Shown: piece by piece, positions 33,191 to 42,156 of the stretch
Layout of the letters: every line of letters begins with the position of its first letter
How positions within the stretch are numbered: the first letter of the stretch is position 1
From: CAVPDE01 sp963702565
GTDB lineage: Bacteria > Desulfobacterota > DSM-4660 > Desulfatiglandales > HGW-15
Assembly (NCBI GenBank): GCA_963702565.1
Contig: CAVPDE010000013.1
Span: 1-64,000, forward strand
Direction of reading: 5' to 3'
DNA: 64,000 nt
Program-made: the position numbers and the translations under genes
The notes under the pieces: model-generated
What the model saw: the letters and a program-made list of their open reading frames with translations, nothing else
Database searches by the model: none
Told to the model about the DNA's origin: nothing

Positions 33191-34252
33191 TCATTTGATG
33201 AAATTGGAGTAGTTCTCCTCAAAGTTGGGGATCTGCTCCGTCAGCCATTTCTTGATATTCTTGACAATTCTCTCCTGAATCTGTCGAACTCTTTCACGGG
33301 AGATATGGTACTTCTCACCCAGTTCCTGCAGGGTCACGGGGTTTTCGGCCATGATCCGGTTTTCGAAGATGTCGAGCTCCTTTCCTGAAAGCTTGCTTTT
33401 GTATTCCTCCAATTTACTGAGCAGGACTTCCCGGTTCTGCTTCTCAAAGATCTGTTCGTCCACCGCAGTGCCCGAATCCGGCAGGAACGATCCGTAGACT
33501 TCCTTGCCGTCATCCCCCACAGGCGCATTGATCGAGACTTCTCCGCCTCCCAGGCGCTGGCTCATCTCCTCGACTTCCTTCTCCTTCACGTCGAGCCGAT
33601 CGGCCAGCAACCGAGGTTCCGGTTCATAGCCCTGGGAGATCAGCTTGTCTCTTTCTTTCGCCAGATTGAAAAAAAGCTTGCGCTGGGTCTGGGTCGTTCC
33701 GATCTTCACCAGCTTCCAGTTCTCCATGATGAACTTGAGCATGTACGCCTTGATCCAGAAAGACGCATAGTAGGAGAACTTGATCCCCCGGTAGGGATCG
33801 AATTTTCGCACGGCCTGAAGCAACCCCACATTCCCTTCCTGGATCAAGTCCAGAAGGCTTTTGGTCCAGTATCGGTGAAAGTCCATGGCAATCTTGACCA
33901 CGAGCCTCAGGTTTGAAGTCACCAGGATATAGGCCGCCTGCTGGTCCTTCTTTTCCCTCACCCGGATCGACAGGGCGATCTCCTCTTCCCTGGTGAGGAG
34001 CCTGAAATTCTTGATCTCCATGAGATACATCTGGAGAGGATCATAAGGGACCAACCCCCTCTCCCTTGTCGTGACCGCCGGCCGGAGATCCAATTCAGGT
34101 AAAACTTTGCGCTCTTCGCGCTTCTCCTCCGGGCGTGGAGCGCCGTCGGCCTTTCTTTTCCTTCCCGCTCTGCGGGCCGGTTCAATCCCCTCGACCTTCG
34201 GCGGGGTTTCCGGCTTGGCGGGTCCGGTTTTTTTCTTGCGGGTTTTTTTCAT
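33191..34252 (-). CDS. rpoH: RNA polymerase sigma-32 factor
   Basis: 353 residues. The variable basic N-terminal extension (about 1-65) is longer than in E. coli RpoH. Regions 2.1-2.4 follow (LYLMEI..REEE, LVVKIAMDFH, DLIQEGNVGLLQAV, FSYYASFWIKAYM), then the RpoH-box-like QTQRKLFFNL, region 3, and region 4.2 helix-turn-helix (TLQELGEKYHISRERVRQIQERI). The RpoH box is the reason for choosing sigma-32 over RpoD. It directs heat-shock and envelope-stress transcription, fitting the chaperone genes upstream. tyrS precedes it with an 18-base gap. Confidence 0.88.
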   Translation of the reverse strand: MKKTRKKKTGPAKPETPPKVEGIEPARRAGRKRKADGAPRPEEKREERKVLPELDLRPAVTTRERGLVPYDPLQMYLMEIKNFRLLTREEEIALSIRVREKKDQQAAYILVTSNLRLVVKIAMDFHRYWTKSLLDLIQEGNVGLLQAVRKFDPYRGIKFSYYASFWIKAYMLKFIMENWKLVKIGTTQTQRKLFFNLAKERDKLISQGYEPEPRLLADRLDVKEKEVEEMSQRLGGGEVSINAPVGDDGKEVYGSFLPDSGTAVDEQIFEKQNREVLLSKLEEYKSKLSGKELDIFENRIMAENPVTLQELGEKYHISRERVRQIQERIVKNIKKWLTEQIPNFEENYSNFIK

Positions 34253-34270
34253 CCTTCCGTGCGCTTCTTT

Positions 34271-35500
34271 CTAGCCGGGAGTGACTCGGACGTATTTCTT
34301 CTTGCCGGCTCTGAGGAGAATCGATCCGTTGGCGAGGTCCTTTGAACCCACCACCTGGTCAAAGGCCTCGATTCGCTTCCCGTTGACATAGCCTCCGCCC
34401 TGCGAAAGGAGCCGGCGGGCTTCTCCTCGGGTCTTGCACAAGCCGCATTTCTCGAAGAGGAGATACGCGGCAACGCCCTGCTCCAGTTCCAGCGCCTCGA
34501 AGGGACAGGTGGGAACCGATTCGGAAGGCTCTGACCCGCCTCCCCCAAAAAGCTCTCTGGCCGCGCTTCTCGCCTCTTCCGCTTCCCCTGGTCCATGGCA
34601 CAAGGCGGTGGCTTCAAAGGCAAGCACTTCCTTTGCCTCCCGGATTCCCTCTCCCTTCAAAGCACCTAGTTTCCTCACGTCCTCCATGGGGAGAAAAGTG
34701 AAAAGGGCCAGAAACCGCCCCACGTCCTTGTCATCCTGGTTGATCCAGTACTGGTAGTAGTCGTAAGGGGGCGTGAGTTCCGGATCGAGCCACACCGCGC
34801 CCTTGTGCGTCTTGCCCATCTTGATTCCCGAGGACGTCGTGATCAGAGGAAACGTGAGGGCGTGAACCACTTCTCCGTCCATGCGGCGGATCAAATCCGC
34901 CCCGGCCAGGATGTTCCCCCACTGGTCGTTGCCTCCCATCTGCAGTCGGCACTGGAAGTGCTTGAACAAGTGCCAGTAGTCGTACGCCTGGAGGAGCATG
35001 TAGTTGAACTCGATGAAACTGAGACCGCTCTCCATCCGGACCTTGTAGCTCTCTGCGGCCAGCATCCTGTTGACGCTGAAATGGCGGCCGATGTCCCGCA
35101 AGAACTCGATGTAGTTGAGGTCGCAAAGCCAGTCCGCGTTGTTCAGCATCAGCGCTTTTTCTGAACCGAAATCAATAAACCGGGACAGCTGTTTCTTGAT
35201 CCCTTCCGCATTCTGATTGATTTCTTCCCGGCTCATGAGTCGCCGCATTTCCGTCTTTCCGCTCGGGTCTCCCACCAGCGTGGTTCCACCGCCCACGAGG
35301 GCAATCGGCCTGTGACCGGCCCTCTGCATATGGGCGAGGGACATGATGGGAACCAGGCTGCCGACATGAAAGCTGCTCGCCGTGGGATCAAAGCCGATGT
35401 AGCAGGTGGTCGGAGCATCGAGAGCTTTGCTCAGCTCTGCGCGGTCCGTCATCTGTTCGACAAAACCTCTCTCCTCAAAGATGTCGAGAACGTTGCTCAC
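34271..35500 (-). CDS. tyrS: Tyrosyl-tRNA synthetase
   Basis: 409 residues, the TyrRS class I length. The HIGH-like motif is HVG in ASSFHVGSLVPI; the KMSKS-like loop is KMGKT in GIKMGKTHKG. The tyrosine-binding YMLLQAYDYWHL and GGNDQWGN segments are intact. The C-terminal S4 RNA-binding domain (GLCKTRGEARRLLSQGGGYVNGKRI) is present. It charges tRNA-Tyr. Starts one base after the rodZ stop. No T-box leader is visible. Confidence 0.96.
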   Translation of the reverse strand: MSNVLDIFEERGFVEQMTDRAELSKALDAPTTCYIGFDPTASSFHVGSLVPIMSLAHMQRAGHRPIALVGGGTTLVGDPSGKTEMRRLMSREEINQNAEGIKKQLSRFIDFGSEKALMLNNADWLCDLNYIEFLRDIGRHFSVNRMLAAESYKVRMESGLSFIEFNYMLLQAYDYWHLFKHFQCRLQMGGNDQWGNILAGADLIRRMDGEVVHALTFPLITTSSGIKMGKTHKGAVWLDPELTPPYDYYQYWINQDDKDVGRFLALFTFLPMEDVRKLGALKGEGIREAKEVLAFEATALCHGPGEAEEARSAARELFGGGGSEPSESVPTCPFEALELEQGVAAYLLFEKCGLCKTRGEARRLLSQGGGYVNGKRIEAFDQVVGSKDLANGSILLRAGKKKYVRVTPG

Positions 35501-35501
35501 C

Positions 35502-36446
35502 TCAATTGGCCCTTTCTTGCTGTCCGACTTCCTTGGGCAGGGTCAGCCGGACCACCTGACCCGGTTTGCCCAGCTCCCCCACCCTTTTTCCGTTCAAATC
35601 AAAGTCAATGCCTGCCGCATTCCCAATGAGCATGTAAAATTTTTCCTTGCCCCTCCATTGCGGCCTGGCGCCCGGGTGGAAAAGGTACTCCTTCTCCTCT
35701 TTGCCGTCGATCGTTATCCGGATCCAAGTCTTTTCTTTAACAATGCCCGTGAGGGAAAGCCATCCCTCCTCGCCGAGCTGATCCCTTACCGGGGTTTCGA
35801 TCGGTTTCGGGCTGGAGGGCGTCTCCTGCGTTATGCTCTGCACCGGAGCCGGCTCCTTTTTCGTCGGTTCTTCTACCACAAGAACCGGCGGCGGACTCGG
35901 AACAGCCGGCTGAGACGGCACGGGACTCCCTTCCTTGTCGGCCGGAAGGGTTTGTAAGACCTTCTCCTGATCTCTTTTTTCGGCCTCGAGAGATCCCTGA
36001 CTGACCTCCAAAGAGGGGGACGAGAGCCACACGCCATAAAGCGCCGCCAGAACGAACAGGAGCAGAAGAACGAGCCACACCTTTCGCCGACGAATCCTGG
36101 AAGGCTCCGGGTGAGAGACCTGGCCGGGAGATTCGACGGGCAGGTTCTTGGCATAGAGGTCGATCACCACCTCTTGGCTGAGGCCAAGCACCTTCGCATA
36201 AGACTTCAAAAAGCCTCGGACAAAAACAGGAGGGGGAAGAGAGCCCCAGGCTTCATTTTCAATCGCCTCAACGACCGGGGTTCTCATGCGGGTCATTTCG
36301 GTGATCTGGGCCTGGCTCAGGCCCAGCCGCTCCCTTTCCATCCTCAGCAGGGTCCCGACGCTCTGGGGGGCCTGCGGAGCCTGCTGCTGCGGGTTTTCTC
36401 CCTGCGTCGCCTGAATTTCCTTCTGCTCTGTCTCCAACCCACACAC
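35502..36446 (-). CDS. rodZ: RodZ-like cell-shape protein
   Basis: 314 residues. Cytoplasmic HTH_25 domain (about 30-100; RERLGLSQAQITEMTRMRTPVVEAIE...PPPVFVRGFLKSYAKVLGL), a basic juxtamembrane RIRRRK, one transmembrane helix (about 128-148), a Pro/Ser/Glu-rich linker, and a C-terminal periplasmic DUF4115 domain (about 225-300; WIRITIDGKEEKEYLFHPGARPQW). RodZ links MreB to the elongation machinery. No mreB lies in the window. Followed directly by tyrS. Confidence 0.88.
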   Translation of the reverse strand: MCGLETEQKEIQATQGENPQQQAPQAPQSVGTLLRMERERLGLSQAQITEMTRMRTPVVEAIENEAWGSLPPPVFVRGFLKSYAKVLGLSQEVVIDLYAKNLPVESPGQVSHPEPSRIRRRKVWLVLLLLFVLAALYGVWLSSPSLEVSQGSLEAEKRDQEKVLQTLPADKEGSPVPSQPAVPSPPPVLVVEEPTKKEPAPVQSITQETPSSPKPIETPVRDQLGEEGWLSLTGIVKEKTWIRITIDGKEEKEYLFHPGARPQWRGKEKFYMLIGNAAGIDFDLNGKRVGELGKPGQVVRLTLPKEVGQQERAN

Positions 36447-36496
36447 CCTTTCAGAGAACCGCCTGAGCGTTTTTCATCCGCCTGCTTCCTGCTAGT

Positions 36497-36621
36497 CTAG
36501 CGTCTCAGTGATCCCGTTACAGCTGTGTCATTTCGAGCGAATGCGAGAAATCTTGCTTTGGTCACGGGTTATTAAGATCTCTCCCTCCGGTCGAGATGAC
36601 AAGGGGTGGTTGAGACACTAG
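36497..36621. repeat. GTCATTTCGAGCG-type inverted repeat element
   Basis: Outer arms CTAGCGTCTCA (36497-36507) and TGAGACACTAG (36611-36621) with one mismatch; inner arms TGTCATTTCGAGCGA (from 36526) and TCGAGATGACA (to 36601). The TAG stop codon of the surA-like gene (36618-36620) is formed by the outer right arm. Confidence 0.7.
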
Positions 36622-37586
36622 TAGATGACCCGTGTATACGCGCTGTCCCTGAGCTCTTTGATCCAGATCTGGTACCGTCTGTTCACTTCCTCCCGATAAA
36701 GAATTTCAAAAATGGCTTCTTTCATCTCCTCCAGGGACCGGATCTTTCCCGTCTGCTTTTTGACCACCTTGATGATTTGAATGCCGTTCGGCCTCACCAG
36801 GGGGTCGCTGACTCCGCCTTCAGGAAGCGCCTCCACCACGCTTTTCAATCCGGCTTCGAGGTGTTCCACCGTGAACTGACCCAGATCTCCGCCCTGTTTG
36901 GCCCCGGGACCTTCGGAGTAGGTTCCGGCCATCTGACCGAAGTCGGCCCCTGCTTTCAGTTTGGCCGAAATGTCCTGCGCCTTTCTGTAAAGCTCTCGCA
37001 TCTCCTCTTCGCTTTTCACGTTCTTTCGCATCAGAAAGATTCCGGCGAGGTGTACTTTCTCCGCCACTCCGAACGTCCCTTTGTGCTCTTCATAATATTT
37101 CTGGATGGCCTCATCCCGGATAATGATCTTGGATCGGACCTCGTACTCAATGAGTTGCGACCTCTCGATGTCCCTCCTGATCCGCTCCCGGTATTTCTCG
37201 TAGGAGAGGCCCTCCTTTTCAAGCCCTGCGACCAGGTCCTCCTGGGTCAACTGATTATCCCGTTTCATCTTTTCGAGGAAGTTATCCACCTGTTTATCGG
37301 AAACCTGGATTCTCAGTTCCTTGATTTTAGCCTGCGCAATCTTTTCGTCGATAAGCAGCTCCAGGATCTTCTGCCGCGCTTCGCGATACATGGCCTCGTT
37401 TTTCTGCATGAGCTCTTCGACGGGCACTCCCGTCATCTCTTTCATCCGGTTGTTCAGCTCATAGAGAGTGATCACATCATTGTTCACAACCGCCACCAGC
37501 CGGTTGCACACTTCCGCGGCAAACACGGGTTCCAGCCAAAGGCTCGCTAACAGGATCAGGAAAGACAACCTTCGCAACGCCCTCAT
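36618..37586 (-). CDS. surA: Periplasmic chaperone / peptidyl-prolyl isomerase, SurA type
   Basis: 322 residues from the ATG at 37586, which sits in a TAATG stop-start overlap with the upstream ppiC gene and gives a clean signal peptide (MRALRRLSF...EPVFAAEV). The longer ORF to 37682 reads over that gene. SurA_N domain (about 28-165; LVAVVNNDVITLYELNNRM...LLIDEKIAQAKI) is followed by a single parvulin domain (about 190-285; KLKAGADFGQMAGTYSEGPGA, GDLGQF, GIQIIKVV). It folds outer-membrane proteins. Only one parvulin copy is present, against two in E. coli SurA. Its stop codon lies in a repeat arm. Confidence 0.85.
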   Translation of the reverse strand: MRALRRLSFLILLASLWLEPVFAAEVCNRLVAVVNNDVITLYELNNRMKEMTGVPVEELMQKNEAMYREARQKILELLIDEKIAQAKIKELRIQVSDKQVDNFLEKMKRDNQLTQEDLVAGLEKEGLSYEKYRERIRRDIERSQLIEYEVRSKIIIRDEAIQKYYEEHKGTFGVAEKVHLAGIFLMRKNVKSEEEMRELYRKAQDISAKLKAGADFGQMAGTYSEGPGAKQGGDLGQFTVEHLEAGLKSVVEALPEGGVSDPLVRPNGIQIIKVVKKQTGKIRSLEEMKEAIFEILYREEVNRRYQIWIKELRDSAYTRVIY

Positions 37587-38530
37587 TATCCCAGCTCCAG
37601 TTCTTTCATTAATTCTTGATCGATGCTCACAGGAATGGATTTCCGGAGATGTTGAAGCCAATCCGAATAAAACGCTTCCCACCGCTCCGAGCGAAGTTTG
37701 GTCTCGATCTCCGTCATCGCCTCATAAAGGCTTCTGACCCCCTCGGGCTTCCTTCCCAGGACTTCAAAAATATGAAACCCGTATGGGGTTTCGACCACTG
37801 CGCTCACCTTCCCGACGGGAAGGGAAAAAACCACCTTTTCAATGGACTCATCCAGGTCCCCTTTGGCAAACCATCCCGGCTCCAAGCTGCCGGCCGAAGT
37901 GGGCACCTTGGAGGACTGGGCAACGGTTGCCGCCATGTCCCCTCCCTGCACGAGTCTTTTCTGCAGGTTGTCCGCTTCTTCCCTGGTTCGGGTCACGATC
38001 TGCCTGAACCGCACCGTGGCCGGACGGCGAAACTCCTCAGGGTGGGAGTCGTAGTACGTCTTGATCTCTTCAACGGAAATCTGGGGAACGGCTGCTGAGG
38101 CTTTGGCGGTGATCTTCTTGATCAGCAGCTGTTCCCTCAAGCCCTCTTTCCACTCGCCGTATTCAATGTAGCCCTTCAGCAGCAGTTCCTGGAAATCTTT
38201 CTCTGAGTAGTCCTTCTTTATTTCCCTCACCGCACTTTCGAGTTCCTCGTCCGATACCGAGAGCCCTTGCTGTTTGCCGTATTCCAGGATCAGGTAATAA
38301 TCCACCACCCTCTCGACAAAAGAATCAAGGCGCTCTTTGCTCGTCGCATCCAGTTCAAGAGCCATGCGTTTGCGCTGGGCTTTCAATTCCTCCAGGGTGA
38401 TTTTACGGCTGCCAACGGAAAGGACCACCCTTTCCGCCGGCCGGTCCAAAAATTCACAGGCAGGCCAGGCTGATACCAGAACGGCTACCGCAACCCACAA
38501 ACCTTTAGAAATAGCTTTTTTCACTCCCAT
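37586..38530 (-). CDS. Parvulin-type lipoprotein isomerase
   Basis: 314 residues. Signal peptide with lipobox WPAC (Cys25). SurA_N-like helical domain (about 38-160) and a PpiC/parvulin domain (about 165-265; RFRQIVTRTREEADNLQKRL, GWFAKGDLDESIEKVVFSLP, YGFHIFEVLG). Membrane-anchored periplasmic folding factor that overlaps the surA start by one base, so a two-gene folding module. Similar to lipidated PrsA-like paralogues beside surA in other Desulfobacterota, by recollection. Confidence 0.85.
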   Translation of the reverse strand: MGVKKAISKGLWVAVAVLVSAWPACEFLDRPAERVVLSVGSRKITLEELKAQRKRMALELDATSKERLDSFVERVVDYYLILEYGKQQGLSVSDEELESAVREIKKDYSEKDFQELLLKGYIEYGEWKEGLREQLLIKKITAKASAAVPQISVEEIKTYYDSHPEEFRRPATVRFRQIVTRTREEADNLQKRLVQGGDMAATVAQSSKVPTSAGSLEPGWFAKGDLDESIEKVVFSLPVGKVSAVVETPYGFHIFEVLGRKPEGVRSLYEAMTEIETKLRSERWEAFYSDWLQHLRKSIPVSIDQELMKELELG

Positions 38531-38662
38531 GAGCCAGGAATAGCGACAGTACAGCGGTTTTTTAGATTATCAGGTCAAGAAGAAATTGCAAGTAGAATCT
38601 TGGCCTGAAAAAACGGGACAACATTTGGAAATCACTTGGAGAAAAGTTGCAAACCCTCGTTG

Positions 38663-41600
38663 TCAAGGGGAGGTGAAACCTTGGATCACTTTCTTTGATT
38701 CAAGGAGCGCCTCAAGGGGTTGACAACCGGGAAGCCTCACCTTCAGTTTCCGGTCGGTCAGAAACCGAAATTTTTTAGGCTGCTTTTTCACCAGATTGAT
38801 CACTTTGGCCGGGTGGACGGCGGTGTCTTCGGAAAACGTGATGATAAGACCGTCCTGAACCACATCAAGCCTCGTGACTCGAAGTTTCTTAAGAACCAGC
38901 CTCACGGACATGACCTCCAGGAGGTTCATCACTTCGCGAGGGAAGGGACCGAACCGGTCGTGCATCTCTTCCTTCATGGTTTCAAGTTCTTCCTCCTTAT
39001 GCAGGCCGGACAACCGGCGATAAAGATTCAGCCTCACGTCCGCGTCCGCTACGTAGCTCGCCGGCAGGTACGCAGGCATGTTCACGTTGATTTCAGGATT
39101 CACCTCCTCATGCCACTCCTCTCCTTTCAACTCCGAGACGGCCTGCTCGATCATCCTGACGTAGAGCTCGTAGCCGATGGCCGAAATGTGACCCGACTGC
39201 GAGAAGCCGAGGATGTTCCCTCCGCCCCTGATCTTGAGATCATGCATGGCCAGCTGGATCCCCGCCCCCAGGTGAGAGAAATCCATCAAGGCCCTGAGCC
39301 GTTTCTCGGCATCCCTGGTGAGGGCGGCCTCTTTTGAAAGAAGGAGGTGGGCATAAGCGCTTTCATCGGAGCGGCCCACCCTTCCCCGCAGCTGGTAGAT
39401 CTGGGCAAGACCGAACCGATCCACTTCATTGATGAAGATCGTGTTCACCGACGGAATGTCCAGGCCGGCCTCAATGATGGTGGTACAAACGAGCACATCG
39501 ATCTCCCTTTTCAGGAAACGGATCATGGTCTCTTCAAGGTCCCTCTCCTTCATCTGGCCGTGGGCCACCGCTAACCGGGCCTGAGGAACCAGTTTGACGA
39601 GCCTATTGGCCACGGCGTGGATCGTCTGCACCCGGTTGTGGACAAAGAACACCTGTCCTCCTCTCTGCAGTTCGGTCTGGATGGCCTGGGCGATCGCGCC
39701 CTCATCATAGGGAGAAAGAAAGGTCTGGATGGCCTGACGGTCTTCAGGGGGAGTCTCGATGATGCTCAGATCCCTGATGCCCATGAGGGTCATGTGCAGC
39801 GTCCGCGGGATGGGCGTTGCCGTGAGGGCCAGCACGTCCACAAGGGCCCTGAACCCTTTGATCGCCTCCTTCTGTTTGACGCCGAAGCGCTGCTCCTCAT
39901 CGATGATCAGGAGCCCGAGGTCCCTGAAGCTCACATCCTTCTGGAGCATCCGGTGCGTGCCGATGAGAATATCCACCTTGCCCGAGCGCACCCTGGCCAG
40001 AATCTCCTTCTGCTCCGCCCTGGTCCTGAATCGACTGAGCACGGCCACCGTGACCGGGTAGGACTTCATCCTTTTGGAGAAAGTCTCAAAGTGCTGCTCC
40101 GCCAAAACCGTGGTCGGAACGAGCACGGCCACCTGCTTGCCGTCCATGACCGCCTTGAAGGCCGCGCGGATCGCCACTTCGGTTTTCCCGAACCCCACAT
40201 CCCCGCAGATGAGCCGGTCCATGGGCCGATCCGATTCCATGTCCGACAGGACCTCTCCGATGGCTTTCACCTGGTCCGGGGTCTCCTCGTGTTCGAAGCC
40301 GGCTTCGAACTCCATGAAGGTGTTGTCCGGTCGGGAGAAGGCAAATCCGTGGCGGTACTTCCTGAGCGCATAGATCTCCACGAGCTGTTTGGCGATCTCC
40401 CGGACGGATTTCTTGGTCTTCTGCTTGACCACGTCCCAGGAGCGGCCGCCGAGCTGATCGAGCTTGGGTTCCTGCTCATCGGCCCCGACGTATTTTTGGA
40501 GAACGCTGATGCGATCCGCCGGGATGTAGAGCCGGTCATTGCCCGCATATTCAATGACGACAAAGTCATTGACTTTCTGATCGATCTCCATCTTGGAAAG
40601 GCCGCCGTATCGGCCGATGCCGTGATCCTCATGGACCACCAGGTCCCCGGCCTTGAGCTGGCTGAAGCTGGCCCAGTCCACCTCGCCCATTCCCGCCTTG
40701 GTTTTTGCCAGGGAGCGTTTTGGACCGAAGATCTCATCTTCACTGACCACGTTGAGACCGAGTTCAGGCCACGAAAACCCTTCGGACAGGCGGCCCAGAC
40801 AGACGGTCAGCCCCTTTCCTGAAGGCACGTCGCTCCAGTGGGACACCACAGGTTCGACGGTCACCTGATAATTGTGCAGAATGTCTCTGAGGCGGTTGGC
40901 CTGCTGCTCTGTGCGGCAGATCAGGACGACTCGAAAGCCCATTTTGAGCCATTGCGTCACTTTTTCGGCAAGAGGCGCCATGGAGGCCCTTCCCCTGCCG
41001 CTCAGCTTCAGGGTGAGGTCGTCCTCCATTCTGAAAAGCCCTGTGTAATGAAGCGCTCGGACTCCTTCGCTCTCTTTGCTGAGAGGCAACTCCCCAAGGC
41101 GGATGTTCTGAAACGAACGGAATCCCTGACGGACCTCTTCAGGAGCAAGAAGGATACCCTCGATTTCCGGCAGCGGAGTCTCTCTTTGTTCCGACTCCAA
41201 ACGAAGTTTTTTCTCCTCGTGGACAAATGCCTCCGTGAAGACGTTGATCTCCTTTTCGACCTGGAGATCATCCACCGAGATCACAAGACCCTGCTCAGGG
41301 ACATAGTCAAAAACCGTGTCCGGATGTTCATAAAAGTGCTTGAGCCATGCCTCCTGCCCCGGGAAAGAGCCCCACTCCTTCATCAACCCAGGAAGCCTTC
41401 CCATGGACCGGGCTCTCCGCACATTGGCTTCCGTCATGAGGATCTCGTTGGCCGGCAGGACAATCGCTTCCTTCAGGCTTCTGAGCGACCTCTGCCCCAG
41501 GGGATCGAAAAACCGGAGGGACTCTACTTTGTCTCCGTAGAATTCCACCCTCAGAGGGTTGGCGTACAGGGGCGGAAACAGATCGATGACGCCGCCGCGG

Positions 41601-42136
41601 ACCGAGTAGTCCCCTCTTTCTTCCACCAAGGAGGTGCGCTGGAATCCTGCGGCATCCAGCTTTCGCAGAAGCTTTTCCCTGTCCACCTCCTCACCCACCT
41701 GCAGGAGATCGACGCTAGCCATCATTTCCCTTTTGGGAAGGATTCTGAAAAGAACGGCCTCTGCGGAAGTCACCACCACAGGAGCTTTTTCAGAGGCCAG
41801 GGCGTAGAGCGCTTCGAGCCTCTGGGAAACGATCTCCCGGTGAGGACTCAATCCCCTGAGGGGCGATATGTCATAAATAGGAAACGAGTACAGCCGCCGC
41901 TCGCCGATCTCCCCGGAAGCACACGCCTGGGGGAGAAAAAACTCCAGTTCTCTCAAGAATCTCTTTGCTTCCTTGGCCGTGGGCAGAACGATGAGACAGG
42001 GTCTTTCCAGTTCAAGGAGAAGTCCTGCCAGGCAGTAGGCCCTGGCAGAACCCGACAGGCCGGTGACTCGGAGGTCTTTGACTCCCTCGTCAATCCACTC
42101 TTTCAGCCTGACCTGATGTTCATCCATGCGGTGCAT
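38663..42136 (-). CDS. mfd: Transcription-repair coupling factor Mfd
   Basis: 1157 residues, the usual Mfd length. UvrB-homologous N-terminal module (RGGVIDLFPPLYANPLRVEFYGD), the RNA-polymerase-interacting domain (LKAGDLVVHEDHGIGRYGG...YIPADRISVLQKYVG), then the RecG-type translocase with Walker A GDVGFGKTEVA, DEEQRFGVKQKE, TATPIPRT and the TRG motif region (RGRVGRS), and the C-terminal D7 domain. It displaces stalled RNA polymerase and recruits UvrA. It is the first gene of the block that continues with ppiC, surA, rodZ, tyrS and rpoH. Confidence 0.96.
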   Translation of the reverse strand: MHRMDEHQVRLKEWIDEGVKDLRVTGLSGSARAYCLAGLLLELERPCLIVLPTAKEAKRFLRELEFFLPQACASGEIGERRLYSFPIYDISPLRGLSPHREIVSQRLEALYALASEKAPVVVTSAEAVLFRILPKREMMASVDLLQVGEEVDREKLLRKLDAAGFQRTSLVEERGDYSVRGGVIDLFPPLYANPLRVEFYGDKVESLRFFDPLGQRSLRSLKEAIVLPANEILMTEANVRRARSMGRLPGLMKEWGSFPGQEAWLKHFYEHPDTVFDYVPEQGLVISVDDLQVEKEINVFTEAFVHEEKKLRLESEQRETPLPEIEGILLAPEEVRQGFRSFQNIRLGELPLSKESEGVRALHYTGLFRMEDDLTLKLSGRGRASMAPLAEKVTQWLKMGFRVVLICRTEQQANRLRDILHNYQVTVEPVVSHWSDVPSGKGLTVCLGRLSEGFSWPELGLNVVSEDEIFGPKRSLAKTKAGMGEVDWASFSQLKAGDLVVHEDHGIGRYGGLSKMEIDQKVNDFVVIEYAGNDRLYIPADRISVLQKYVGADEQEPKLDQLGGRSWDVVKQKTKKSVREIAKQLVEIYALRKYRHGFAFSRPDNTFMEFEAGFEHEETPDQVKAIGEVLSDMESDRPMDRLICGDVGFGKTEVAIRAAFKAVMDGKQVAVLVPTTVLAEQHFETFSKRMKSYPVTVAVLSRFRTRAEQKEILARVRSGKVDILIGTHRMLQKDVSFRDLGLLIIDEEQRFGVKQKEAIKGFRALVDVLALTATPIPRTLHMTLMGIRDLSIIETPPEDRQAIQTFLSPYDEGAIAQAIQTELQRGGQVFFVHNRVQTIHAVANRLVKLVPQARLAVAHGQMKERDLEETMIRFLKREIDVLVCTTIIEAGLDIPSVNTIFINEVDRFGLAQIYQLRGRVGRSDESAYAHLLLSKEAALTRDAEKRLRALMDFSHLGAGIQLAMHDLKIRGGGNILGFSQSGHISAIGYELYVRMIEQAVSELKGEEWHEEVNPEINVNMPAYLPASYVADADVRLNLYRRLSGLHKEEELETMKEEMHDRFGPFPREVMNLLEVMSVRLVLKKLRVTRLDVVQDGLIITFSEDTAVHPAKVINLVKKQPKKFRFLTDRKLKVRLPGCQPLEALLESKKVIQGFTSP

Positions 42137-42156
42137 AGTCTATAAGCCACCTCGTG